From Trachelipus rathkii (lineage: Eukaryota; Arthropoda; Malacostraca; Isopoda; Trachelipodidae): DNA of 64,000 nt. The stretch covers positions 20,447 through 84,446 of the forward strand of contig JABUQX010014862.1 in NCBI GenBank assembly GCA_015478945.1, in the 5' to 3' direction. Below are positions 51,601 to 63,910 of this stretch, piece after piece. The position numbers and the translations under genes are program-made. Each line of letters opens with the position of its first letter. Positions within the stretch are counted from its first letter, which is position 1. Below the pieces are notes generated by a model that ran no database searches, was not told the origin of the DNA, and saw nothing but the letters and a program-made list of their open reading frames with translations.

Positions 51601-52440
51601 GTTACAGACGTCATGGTATGGACTAGCGAGGTCGGGACACAGTTCCCGCTCACTGTGGCGCCTCACCCACTCTGGATGACTGCCGGAGTGAACCGACTTT
51701 CTTGTGGTGTTTGTTAACTAGTATCCCATATGTTGGTAGCACTTTGTGCCAGCTCTCAATTGGAATAGACGAACACAGAGGCTGTTCTGCCAGAACCGGC
51801 AACTTTCTCGAATATTCAACTCTCCTTCAGTCTAGAAATCATAGTTTCGCGAAAAATCACCCCTTAAACCAACCCACTCAACTATTTTACCAATAGTATA
51901 CAACTACAAGATTTAAAATTTTTAAATTCCAATCTACATAGCCACTCTTAACCCCGTCACTCAATTGCGACAGCAGCCCATTCATCCACAGTTATTTATA
52001 ATTTTATCAGTCTTTTCAACAATTTTTTCACCCTAGAGCTTCACGGAACCGAGACGGGCCCTCGACGGACCTTCAATCTCGTCAATGTGGGGTTCATTGC
52101 CCTTGGCCCAAGTGGGCCACAACCATATTTCCTCTCAAAAAACCACGCCATTCACGCTCCTATTATGCACCTTGCTTCTCGCTTCTACCAAAACTCTTAC
52201 ATTAGTCTCCTCCAGGCATTCCTTTATGACTAATCCACTTTTTCGTCGCTCTCCATCCCCAAGGTCGATTTCCACACACCTCACACATATATAACCCGCT
52301 TTAACCAACCGGACTATCATCCATCTTTCACATGACCAAATCCATCTCGCGGTACTCTTGCTTTATCTCTTCATTACTCTCTTTTTTCACACCACACATT
52401 ACATCTCTAATACGTTTTCAGTTCTTCGAAGGCACGTGCC
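51600..52440 (-). mobile_element. Degenerate LINE C-terminal coding fragment with putative 3' UTR
   Basis: Minus-strand frames between 52345 and 52080 read FGHVKD, then RLVKAGYICV, IKECLEETNVRV, EARSKVHNRS, EWRGFLRGN and finally NEPHIDEI. This is the ordered C-terminal signature of an arthropod LINE (RWFGHVERM, RLVKRVYV, KRWIDxVKECL, EARxMVHDRSEWR). Frames shift several times, so it is dead. Bases 51600-52040 follow the predicted stop and probably belong to the 3' UTR, since this block is GC-richer than its flanks; that limit is inferred. The 3' coding end is shared with the copy at 58565 and the scrap at 50525. Confidence 0.68.
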
Positions 52441-52469
52441 GTGACTTGTCTCTCAGGGTAGGCGGGCTT

Positions 52470-52629
52470 AATTTTAATATATATATAATATAGTATATAT
52501 ATATATATATATTATATACGTAATTAGGTGTATCATATATATATATATATATATATAATATATATGATATATATATATATATAAGGTAATTTATTTTGAT
52601 TTAAAAGATATTTGAGCATGTGAATATTG

Positions 52630-52661
<32 letters not shown>

Positions 52662-52775
52662 TGATAATATTTATATATATAATACTATATATATATATTA
52701 GTATATATATATATATAATATATATATTATATATATATAGCTGAGAAGAGAGAGAGAGAGAGAGGAGAGACTATA
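52470..52775. repeat. (TA)n array ending in (GA)n
   Basis: 52478-52740 is mostly (TA)n with a short ordinary spacer at about 52583-52630. 52743-52770 is (GA)n. Confidence 0.8.
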
Positions 52776-53440
52776 CTCCTCACTCGACGACATCATTCCA
52801 AACACTAATATTTGGCGAGTCAAAAGCGATAATTCTGATGCCTTTTAGCACATGAGTTTACTAATTAAATATGAAAAAAGCTCGGATCGTCCATTTAACC
52901 TAGTTCAATATAAGGAAGCAATAAGCGGCGGAGAAGCACAAAATTTTTTTGCCTTGTTTACCAAGAGAAAATGAAATTTTGTTTTAAGTTTCGATAACAG
53001 CTCTGTGAATAATTAATCTTTATGGATTTAACCAGTAATAGAAACGAAGAAGATTATCACACATATAGTAGTAGATTAAATAATTTCAACGGTCTTTTAA
53101 TGGCATAGGGCCATCCACTCGTAATTCCCGACATTTGCCTTCCGTTAACCTCTAGAGCGTATCCTATGCATGCGGCACGGTCTCCTGTCACTTTCCTCAT
53201 TTTATACTCTTCTCACATCGTTCTCTCTCCCACACACACTTATCATTATCAACAAAGATCATAGACACATATATACACTACACTACTAATACTAGAATCT
53301 ATTTCTAGATCTATTCTTCTATTTCATTTGATCAGTTTAAGATGAATATCAGCCCAACTGATTATAAAATATTTAATTTAATATTTTCCTGATAGAATGT
53401 TTATAGATTATTTGTTAAAGCATGCTGTTGCTTTCGGGCG
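52776..53440. other. Unassigned DNA
   Basis: Even composition with no recognisable gene; a CACACACAC patch lies at about 53230. Confidence 0.45.
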
Positions 53441-55200
53441 GACTGACCATATATTATATAATATATATATATATATATATAATTATATATATATATATAA
53501 TAATTATAATATATATTAATATTATACAAATCATATATATATGTATTATATTAATTATAAATATATATATATATATAAATATAAATTATATATTATATTA
53601 AGCGATACCAAAAAATACCTATTCATGTCAATGAGTTGCTAGGAATATAATGATATAGATAATATATATATAATAAATATTTATATATATATTTTTAGCA
53701 TTTTTTTTAGCTTAAGTATTTTGAGATCTTTGAGTCTGTGGTCCCACAGGGTTTTGAAACGTTTTTCTGATTATATATATATATATAAGCTATAGATATA
53801 TAAGTAAAAGAGATTAGAGATAATATAATATAAATATATAATATAATCACCACCGTTCAACAAATACCTACTGGTATATATATTATTTATATATTAAAAT
53901 ATATAATATATATATACTATATCAATAAACTTATATATATATAAAATATATATATATAAAATAATAAAGATAATATATAATAATATATAAAATAATATAT
54001 TATATAGTAATATACATATATATATTAAATCTTCTCACCGAAAATATAATAATAATATAAAATAAATAAAATAAATATAGTATAAATATGATATATTATT
54101 ACTATATTATAATGTAATATATATATATATTTTATACTATATAATAATATATAATAAACATAATCATACTATAATATATATAAAAAGAACATATTATGTT
54201 GGTATATTTTTTTGTTTTAATGTATATATAAATAGTTTCGTAAGAAACAAAATGAATGTAAACATGAATTCCAATGGTAACCAAGATGATTATTAAAAAC
54301 AATATATATAATTAATAAATACTATTAATAATAATATTAACATACTATATACATAAATATAATTATATATATTTATAACTATAATATAATAATAATATAA
54401 ATTATATATTTATATAAATAATATTAATATAATATAAGTTTTCCAAAATAGATTCATAAATAAGCTTGGAATATTCTCTGCTTCAGTAAAAGAAAATGGG
54501 GTTGGGCTCTGTCGGGTTAGGGAATTGACCTAAATACCCCGTTTAAACGACCGCCATAAGTGCAAAGTGCATGGAGAGAGGGATAACGCGGACCCTAAAA
54601 GTGGATTTCGATCCTCCCGACTCCCTATAAAATAGTATATATACCTGGAACATATATTGAATATTTAATTTGATATAATTACATTTTTAAAAAATGGTTA
54701 CCATGGCAAAGCCTATTTTCTAGTGAGCGATAAAAAACAACATTCCTTATATAAAAAGGATTGAATATAAATATATAATATATAATATATATATAATAAT
54801 ATATATATATAAAATACTATGATAAATATATAATAGTATATAATACTATATAATATATATATATATATATCATATTAATAATTTAAATAAAATCAGTTAA
54901 AAATATTTATAAGGCTTTAATTAATATATATAATTTATAAAAAAAAATAAGATCCGGACTCTTTAGGGCCATAATAGTTCAGGTTATGATAAGATTTGTA
55001 TAGTATACAAGACGTTTAACATTCTGTGTTACTTAAAGAATACATACAGACAGAGCGCCCTAAATATAAGATTAAAACTGGATGGATCGACAATGAAATA
55101 AAATCATATGGGAAGTAATTTCACAATCTTATATATATTTCCTAGATACAATATATTGTTTTTTATTACTCATATTATGTTCTAAGCTCTAAGACGTGGA
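53440..55200. repeat. AT-rich low-complexity region with a GC-richer islet
   Basis: (TA)n and TAATAT arrays at 53450-53600, 53650-53690, 53770-54180, 54300-54440 and 54770-54880. An islet at 54480-54640 (contains GGGTTAGGGAATTGACC and GGATAACGCGGACCC) is unlike its surroundings and unassigned. Confidence 0.6.
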
Positions 55201-56260
55201 TCATAATAAATTCTAGTGAATATAAAGTAGCAAGGTATATAGATATATTAAATTATTATAATATATATATATATAAAATATTGAATTATTATGTATTATT
55301 AATATATTATTATTATTAATATTATAATTAATTATATTGTATATGATAGTGAGTAGATCTTGGCAACGGCTCTGAAGAGCTCTATTTTATTTTATCATAC
55401 CTTGTAAACGACATCAGATACCGCAAACGCTGGTTGCGAGGGTTTTCATTCTCTTCTACAACGCACCATAACTCCGAGTAAAAGGGCGGAGCAGGCATGT
55501 GTCGTCTGAAATGGAAACGGTATGATAACTAGGGATGCTGGGGATGTAATTAAGGAGTACTATATTGTTTACAGAAATATAAGAATTTAATCTTTAATGA
55601 ATTTACCATGAAGTAATTGTCTCTGGTTCGAAGTTTCCTCAGCAACAAGTTTTGATTATCACTAATTTATTATATATGTATTGCTTGCTAATACGAAGTG
55701 GTTCTGCTTTTTTAGCCTTGAAAATTCGGCTTGTTTTTTTGACCCTTTACTTTAACTATTATATTAAATAAATAGAAGAGATCTGGGTATATAATAATAT
55801 TCTAAAAATCACTCAATAAACTTAGTACTTTAAACTTACATCAAAGTCACATAGATAAAAACTTAATAAAACATTAAATTCCTTTATGAAGAATTTATAG
55901 TTTCATATGATCATACAAATTATAAACAAACACTTCCACAGAGCAAAATTAAACGATCCTCCCGCTTCGATACTTCGTAAATGAATGAAATTCTTTTCTC
56001 CATATTCTAATTATTTTCGCATCTTTTGGATTTTTTCACACAGAAATCTTTTCTTTTTTTAAAGCTAAAGTGAAATGTTTCAATACTTTATCGATTTAAA
56101 AATACGTGCTTTTATTAAAAACAATGTAATAAAAATCAATGAAACATTTTCAAATTATATACAATTTTCTTATTTTTTACTTACGTAACAATGTCTGGAA
56201 ACTATTTCTATTTTTGGTAATTACTATCTGGTAACGTTTTATAAGTAAGTTGCAGCGCCG
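55200..56260 (-). repeat. Unnamed dispersed element, copy B (inverted partner of 25719-26540)
   Basis: Minus-strand copy of the element at 25719. Its start (GGCGCTGCAAC, at 56260 reading downward) and the highly conserved AAAACAAGCCGAATTTTCA block (about 55715-55740) match copy A almost base for base, while the interior 55900-56200 is more diverged. The 3' part (55540-55360) again holds the CATGCCTGCTCCGCCCTTTT segment and GAGCTCTTCAGAGCC, then an AATAATAATAAT-type tract (55340-55200). It has no coding potential. Confidence 0.7.
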
Positions 56261-56299
56261 TATTTAAAAAAATATTTATTTTTAATATTTAGGTAATTT

Positions 56300-57364
<1,065 letters not shown>

Positions 57365-57365
<1 letters not shown>

Positions 57366-57560
57366 TCTAGAAGAGCCAAATCCATATCTCAAACTACAAC
57401 AGCTATTGGAAAGGATAATGATGAATGCTGGAGTTATCAGCGGAAAGTGTTTATACAAAAAAAAAGAAGAAAAACTAATTCTCAAAAACTACAATAGCTA
57501 CAGCGGAAAAAAATACATTTTGGAATCCTTGTAAATTTTAGTTAGGAAATGAAAAAAAAT
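57365..57560 (-). repeat. Short dispersed element, copy D, with (TAA)n 3' tail
   Basis: Reading the minus strand: ACAAGGATTCCAAAATGTA, CCGCTGTAGCTATTGTAGTT, then a second diverged form of the same segment (AATAGCTGTTGTAGTTTGAG), then GGCTCTTCTAGAGG and a TAA array (57365-57255). The internal near-duplication suggests that the element is itself built from about 60-100 bp units. No ORF. Confidence 0.55.
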
Positions 57561-57639
57561 TAAAATAAAATTATTGTTATTATTAAAGTGCCTGAGAAGC
57601 CTGATTTAAGATCTTTTATACGTTGATAGCTGTTAAATA

Positions 57640-57890
57640 AATAGGACTTGTCTGGTTATAGTTTAAGTTTTTTTTTTCAACTAAGAATACCACGGGTATA
57701 TCCGACAATTGGCGGAGTGGGGTCATCTCGCCTTCTGGGGATCTACGAGGTAGGACTTTCTTCCCCCTCCGGGGAGGGTCTCCGACCACCGTCCTGTTGT
57801 AATTTGTGTGCGGGATGTTCGTCGCTCTCCTAGGGGTATGGAAAGTCCCCTGTGGTTCCCGTTGGTGACCCCTACATTGCCGTGATTATA
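57640..57890. other. GC-rich islet of unknown origin
   Basis: About 250 bases rich in CCCC and GGGG blocks and CpG (for example CCCCCTCCGGGGAGGG, near-palindromic, at 57763-57778) in otherwise AT-rich DNA. A 61-codon plus-strand frame (57648-57833) covers most of it but has no known motif. Confidence 0.45.
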
Positions 57891-57896
57891 CCTTAA

Positions 57897-57957
57897 AATA
57901 ATATGTTATATATATTTATTATATTATATCATACTATATATATATATATAATAATAT

Positions 57958-57994
<37 letters not shown>

Positions 57995-58094
57995 TATAGA
58001 TATATAATTATATATATAGTCTGTCCGTGGTCCTTAAAAAAATAGCCAATTTTAATTTTATTTATTATTTACTTATTTTTTATACATTTACTTA
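57897..58094. repeat. (TA)n array
   Basis: (TA)n-type from 57900 to 58015, then ordinary DNA leading into element E. Confidence 0.75.
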
Positions 58095-58440
58095 ATAAAA
58101 TTTTACAATGGATTCCAAAAATGTAGTCCTTTTCGCTGTACCTTTTGAGAGCTGTGTTGATTTTTCTTTATTTTATTTTTATTTTTTATTTTTTTTAACA
58201 GTTTCGCCATAAAATTTTACCAGGATTCACAATGTATTCTTTCTGTAGCCTAGTTGTAGTTTTTTGGAAGATTGCGATTTGTGGCTCGTTATAGAGATGC
58301 GTGGCTCATTATTATTATTATTATTATTCTATTATTATTATTATTATTATTATTATATTATTAATTTTATATTATATATTTTATTATTATTAATATTATT
58401 ATTAGTTATTATATTTATTATTATTATTATTATATCCTAT
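58095..58440 (+). repeat. Short dispersed element, copy E, with (ATT)n tail
   Basis: Two head-to-tail forms of the ATTTTACnAGGATTCnAAATGTA segment, at about 58098-58150 and 58207-58262, each followed by a CTGTA...GTTTT stretch, then GGCTCGTTATAGAGATGCGTGGCTC and a long ATT/TTA array (58306-58440). Same organisation as copies C and D. Confidence 0.5.
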
Positions 58441-58564
58441 TATTTCAAGATTGGGTGTAAGTTGTGTAACACACAACGGAACAGAAAAGTTAGAAGATAT
58501 GAAGTAATGTCGAGAAAAGAAAGCCAGCTTAACCTTTATACTTTAGTGAGAACGTCGCAGTCAG

Positions 58565-59340
58565 AATATCCACCTTAGAGCTTCACGGACTGCGAGTACT
58601 CTGTAGCATCTCGTCAATGTGAGGTTCAAGCCCATGAAGAACCAGACCATAACTCTTAAAACCGAATTCACGTCTATTTGCCTTTCTAGCTTTCTTCTGC
58701 CTTGCCAAACTCACATTCGTTCCTCAGGCTTCCTTTTCTGCCAATTCCTGTTTCTGCGTCTCCAGGGTGATTGCAACAACTCACCGATTATACCCCGTTT
58801 AACCAACGATATATCATCTTTCCTACATGACCAAACCAGTCTTCATGACTCTCCGTTATTTCTCTATTTCTCTTTTTCAACAACACCTAATACGTTATTT
58901 CATTTTATAATCGTCCACCATAAAACCCATAAAGATTGTCCTGCGAACACATTGCACTTTAGATTATACTCTGTATTCAGACCATAGTTTACTATGTACA
59001 TTACATAAGGTAACAACATACTTATCAAGACCCTATACGATCAACTAATTAGTCCTTTTATATCACCAAGGATTTATTGCACGAGCTACCTTCCTCCATT
59101 CGAGAACTTTCTTATACACTCTGCCATGTCGTTCCTTTTCATCCACATTATATCCTAAATATTTAAAACTCAGACACTTTGTTCCAGTTGCTCCCATCCA
59201 CATAACCTCGCACGGTGATGTCTGTCACTCACACCATACCTTGCTCTTATCTACGTTTTTCGTCAACCACTCCTTTTACACTGCCAAATCCCTCTATCAA
59301 TACTTTCTCCATTATTTGTCAGATAAAAGATAGATTTAAT
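58565..59340 (-). mobile_element. Degenerate LINE RT thumb to C-terminus
   Basis: Second copy of the family seen at 51600-52440. On the minus strand, 59330-59290 reads EGFGSVKG; 59200-59150 reads CLSFKYLGYNVDEK, the conserved EQVSEFKYLGxxLDExG block; then KKVLEWRKVARAINPW follows. Near 58830, DWFGHVGKM is the RWFGHVERM block. The last part, 58640-58570, reads HGLEPHIDEM followed by a segment almost identical to the end of the 51600 copy (both contain AGAGCTTCACGGA on the plus strand). Many indels and stops. The 5' limit is uncertain; nothing of the polymerase core is left. Confidence 0.7.
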
Positions 59341-60899
59341 TTCTCAGGACATTTATTGTTGCCACGTTATTTTTTTCCTGAGAAAAATGTAAATGAAACC
59401 TGTAAAGTGTACACTTTTATTGACATAAGGAAACTTAAACAGAAGTATCTATAATTTATAGCCTAGAAGAATTCGTTCTTGTCTGGAGCATGAGTCTTTA
59501 TTTTACGGTTCTTATATGCAATAAAATACTTGGAAGATGTCTATCTTGATATTAATAATAGAAGAGTGTGTGAAATTCTACTATTGAGAAGTGTTTAATG
59601 AACATTTATTTACTTCGATGTAACAATAGTGCAAAGAAAGAGCAACATGTGTTTTCCTATTTTAAAGGAATTAAATCTTTCTTTAGAACGACATGAGCTT
59701 GAGAAAAGTATTATGCTTTTCCGATTCCGAGAAGACTTTTATTATGGTATTTCCAGGATTTTATGATAATTAGTGATTGGATTAAATGTTTCTGCTCGAA
59801 AATTCTCAGTCAAAGAGTATAGAGAGAGGCGGACTTTCTTTTTTTAAAGAATAGATTGCAAAGTGTTTATATTATATACATAACTATTTTTATAATAATT
59901 AAGTATTTTAAAGTTTTATGTTTAAATCTTATCATATATGATTGAAATGGCTTTACAGAGTAGCATCAATGTCTCATCTTTAAGTTGAATACAGAACCCT
60001 ACTCAAGCACGACTACTGCACACCAGACAACACCACATCACTACCCACAACAAACATCACACACACACCGCCGGCACAACACACACACACACCATGTGCA
60101 CACACACATACATAACATAAATACATCATACTATACAATAATAATAATAATACAGGTAATACATAATACATAGCAATATAATACATATATATTGAATATA
60201 TTTGTATTATTATTAATAGGATGAATATTTAATTATTCTTAATAATTTATTATATATATAAAGTAATATATACTATATATTTATATATTATAAATTATTA
60301 GTTTTATGACTTTTGGTATTAATTATTTATTGAATGAATTAATATGATTATGTTGTGTGTGATAGTGAGTAACATGCTAATTGACATTACATATGTAATG
60401 TTTTATGGGACGAGCGCGCTGAGATATATTATAGTTATATATAATAATGTATATAGTTATAACTGTAGTAGTAATAATATTTCCTTAGTCATATATTAAA
60501 TATGATAGTTTATATGTTAGTATGATATACTAGATTAGTCCTCCCTTTACTCTTCCAAAGTAGGATGTGGGTAGGAATTCGTATGGAACTGAAAAAATAG
60601 GATAGTTAATTTAGAATCATGAGGTCTATGGTAACGTAAGTGTGAAGAACTCGTGTGGCGATATCAAAAAATGAATAATACACCTGAAGGACTTCAAAAT
60701 TGCGTTTGATCTGATCAATGATGGGGCTGACCAACTACAATTAATCCGATCATAAATTCCGCCACTGCACTATATATGCTACCTTTTCCTTAATGGACGC
60801 TTCTGGCCATGCAATTACATTATTTCTTTAGTATTTTATTTTACTGACTCAATTACGACCTTTTTATTGTGGTCTCCTACAGGTGTCGATTTCTAGGAA
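59341..60899. other. Unassigned DNA with CA-rich and TA-rich patches
   Basis: 59985-60115 is rich in CA and CAC repeats; its Thr/His-rich frame is an artefact of them. 60120-60300 is TA-rich. No gene recognised. Confidence 0.5.
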
Positions 60900-61480
60900 C
60901 TAAACACATAATTGATACATCGTGGTAATCCCATCCGACGACTATCATCATCCATAGTTCCATATGCTCACTCACACTTTGACTTTTCCGTATTATTATC
61001 AATTTTACGCACCCTTTCTCCCTTCTCCACACCACAAATCCCTAACACGTTCAATCCTCATTTTCAATTAATTATCAGCACTAGAACAACTAGAGTTCCT
61101 ATCATTTGAACAGATTTGTACCTTGGTATCATATCTCTTATCCAACGATAATTTCCAATAATAAACATTAATCAGGTACAACAACCCCTCATGTAGAACC
61201 GCTAGTCACTACAAACTTAGGTTCTTTACATCACAAGAGATTTATTTGGCAGCAGTCAATTATATATTGGAACTTTCTCCTACACTCTGCATCATCGATT
61301 CCATTTTCATCCAACATATATCTAAATGTTTAAACTCGGATACTTGTTCTATTTGCTCACCATCCAACATAATTTCATACTGCGGTCTCTTATAGCTACA
61401 CCATCCCATACTCTTATTACTACGTTCAAACCTTTCCATTACACACCTACCCATCAATCAAACTACTTACACTTTCTTTA
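60900..61480 (-). mobile_element. Degenerate LINE RT thumb fragment
   Basis: A 65-codon minus-strand frame (61457-61260) contains YEIMLDGEQIEQVSEFKHL, closely matching the LxGExxEQVSEFKYLG thumb block of arthropod non-LTR retrotransposons. Further along, frames around 61050-60960 give LNVLGICGVEKGERVRKI, equivalent to the LRxxxGVRKxDRIRN block. Between them lies LYMRGC..LMFIIGN at the position of VLHEGLLxPTLMYGSE. Frames shift repeatedly. It covers the same portion as 59340-59060 but is diverged enough to be a separate insertion. Bases 60770-60900 may extend it. Confidence 0.65.
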
Positions 61481-61531
61481 AGATTTACAATAAACCAAAT
61501 ATAGCCTCAATTAGCAAGGAACCTACACTCA

Positions 61532-61537
<6 letters not shown>

Positions 61538-61570
<33 letters not shown>

Positions 61571-61640
61571 TTATATTATTATATATATTATTAATTATAT
61601 ATATATATATATAATAATATTATATATATATTTTATTTGT
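61538..61640. repeat. (TA)n array
   Basis: About 100 bases of (TA)n and TATATTAT units just upstream of the minus-strand LINE remnant. Confidence 0.85.
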
Positions 61641-62780
61641 TTTTGCGACCCCAGGATTGTATTTGCTTGAAAAAATTTTTTTATTTTTATTTTTTATTTT
61701 ATAACACATTAGTTCAAACACTTATCATACATCATTAAAAAAGCGAAAACAAAATTCTATTCTATAACAGAAGACAAAACTCTCCAAAAAATTTTTTTTT
61801 ACCCATTCCACATAAACATTAAGCACATACAAAAATACATATTATAAAACTTATAACGCTAATAGTATTTATGTGAAAAAAGTCGTAACAACCAAAGCAC
61901 ATAGTATACCCCATGGTATTTAAATTTCCATGCAACCAACCTGTAACCGAAATTCATAGGTGAAGAACCATCGATTTAATAGAAGATTTATCAACAAAAC
62001 GCACTAAACCCAGAACAAGTAATTAGAGGCTGTTTGCTCTAAGCTATGCATCGGTCAGAATATAATATCATATTATGTTATACCAAATAATGTCTTTGAC
62101 ATCATAAATTTACATATAAATAATTACACAAAAAGAAAAAGTAGCTGAAGCTTTGGTATAGATATGCACGACGGCAAATAAACAGACCAACAAATGTGTC
62201 GATTTGACAGATAGATAGCATACAATCCATTATGCTCAACTCCACATCTACAGAGGTTCTGACAACCACACTGAAAGCTTGGAGGATTCACACCACACAT
62301 CCTGTTACCTGAAAAGAGGCTCCCAGACAGGACGAAGCTCGTCCGATTGTAATAAAATCTCATTGAACTTGATTACTTAATTGTTTATGTGTGAAAATAA
62401 TAATAAATATTAATGTCTTAAACAAATTAATAATAAATATAATCTTTATATTGATATTTTAAAAACTATACCAAGTAATTACTCAAGACAGACTTAGATA
62501 ACTATAGAACATTTTGTGCGAGACACAACTGTGTGTATAAGTATATCTATATCGTGTACGTATATGTGTGTGTATGTGTGTGTTTGTGTAGGTGTGTAGC
62601 TTGATATAGGTAAATCAAAAATCAAAAGCTCTGTGTAATATTTTTCTTTTTAATTTTCTGTTAGTCGGTCACTACTTTCTTAAATCGATATATTAATGAG
62701 TTTAATTCATATTTATCAATTCATTCAATTTTTTAGTATTTTTCAGAGTAAGAAAGGACGTGAAGACGATTAACACAGCT
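61641..62780. other. Unassigned AT-rich DNA
   Basis: A 79-codon minus-strand frame at 62363-62124 (contains CGCQNLCRCGVEHNG) is cysteine-containing but unrecognised. GTGTGTATGTGTGTGTTTGTG lies at about 62565-62590. Confidence 0.4.
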
Positions 62781-62903
62781 TTTATTTAGGGCATTTTTTT
62801 ATATGTGCAAACATTTAACTGACACGCAAACCCATTTGTATCGACAACAGATTATGTGCCTGATTCAAATTGTCGTAATTCATACAAAAGTGCCCTAAAT
62901 AAA
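62781..62903. mobile_element. Small foldback element (inverted arms about 24 bp)
   Basis: TTTATTTAGGGCATTTTTTT (62781-62800) continues to ATATG, and its reverse complement, with three or four differences, is CATACAAAAGTGCCC then TAAATAAA at 62881-62903. The 75-base loop has no ORF. It fits a very short MITE or its internal deletion product; terminal duplications are not clear. Confidence 0.45.
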
Positions 62904-62939
62904 TTGCCGTAATTTGTTTCATTTTATATATTTATAATT

Positions 62940-62963
62940 TCACAAAAAAAAAAAAAAAAAAAA
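62940..62963 (+). repeat. Poly(A) run
   Basis: About 22 consecutive A bases, longer than other A runs nearby. It could be a retroposed tail, but no element with a 5' body ending here is recognised. Confidence 0.6.
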
Positions 62964-63624
62964 TCTGATGACAGTAAAAATTAATTTAAACTTTTCAATT
63001 TCATTCTTTAAAAATTTAGAGGGCACCGATAAGTGATTCAAATCTACGCTGAAACAATTCCAAAATTTTAAGTAATATTTGGAAAGACATAAACCTAACA
63101 TTTTTATTCAGTACATATATAATATACTATTAGGTTTTTTTCGCATGAGCCTCAACGTGGTCAGTCACAATGGGATCAAATAAAGATTGGGCATGCAGGA
63201 AAGTCTCTAATCAATTTCATAAATCAACAATATATCTACTCGGAAAGTTTTGACAAACTTGAATTGAACAGTAATTATACACAGCGAGATTTTACATTTT
63301 CATAAGTTTTTGAACTTAAGACTGACTGTCCCCTTTTATTATCTTTTTTAATAAAAAAATCCATAAAAATGTCCTGTTTGTATCTATTTCAATAAAATTT
63401 TTTTAGCATAGAATTCAATTATTTACGACAAGTAAGATTAATAATGAGATCAATTATAATAGCAATATTTTACATAATGTAAATAAAACGTATTATGCAC
63501 ACGCAGACACACTATCTAGGTAAATGCACCAATTAATTATCAAAGCTTATTTAATATTAAAATTTTTATATAAACAGGGTTTGTTAAAGGGTCTGTTTAT
63601 TAGTGAAAATGAACGAAACTCACC

Positions 63625-63755
63625 ATATACAAACCTAACCTAAACTAGTAATCTAAATAACTAAATAGCCTATCTAACCTAACTAACCTAATTAACCTAA
63701 CGAACTAACCTAAAATAGACTACTTATACCTAGCTAAACACTAACCTAATATCTG
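63625..63755 (+). repeat. Degenerate CCTAA-type tandem tract
   Basis: Repeated CCTAA, CTAAC and TAACCTAA units with spacers (for example CTAACCTAACTAACCTAATT). CCTAA is the complement of the insect telomere unit TTAGG. The units are irregular and the tract is short, so this reads as an interstitial or simple repeat rather than a chromosome end. Confidence 0.55.
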
Positions 63756-63789
63756 CAATATGATGTTTAAATTAGATTATTGTATAAGT

Positions 63790-63910
63790 AAATAATATTA
63801 ATATATATATATATATTATTATATTATATATATATATATATTATATTATATAATATAAATATTATATATATATATATTATATATATATGTATATATATAT
63901 ATATATAAAT
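63790..63910. repeat. (TA)n array
   Basis: (TA)n and TATATTAT units, followed by 90 bases of ordinary DNA to the window end. Confidence 0.85.

Noticed and set aside
55625..55645. GGTTCGAA-like B box in element B
   Set aside because: The bases after GGTTCGA do not match the B box and copy A lacks it, so there is no evidence for a tRNA-derived SINE.
25719..56260. Assembly palindrome explaining the inverted pair
   Set aside because: The two copies differ by many substitutions and indels and only about 0.8-1 kb matches, so they are separate element copies.
59985..60173. Thr/His-rich plus-strand frame
   Set aside because: It is produced by CA/CAC repeats.
63625..63755. True chromosome end
   Set aside because: The units are irregular, the tract is about 130 bases, and ordinary sequence follows it.
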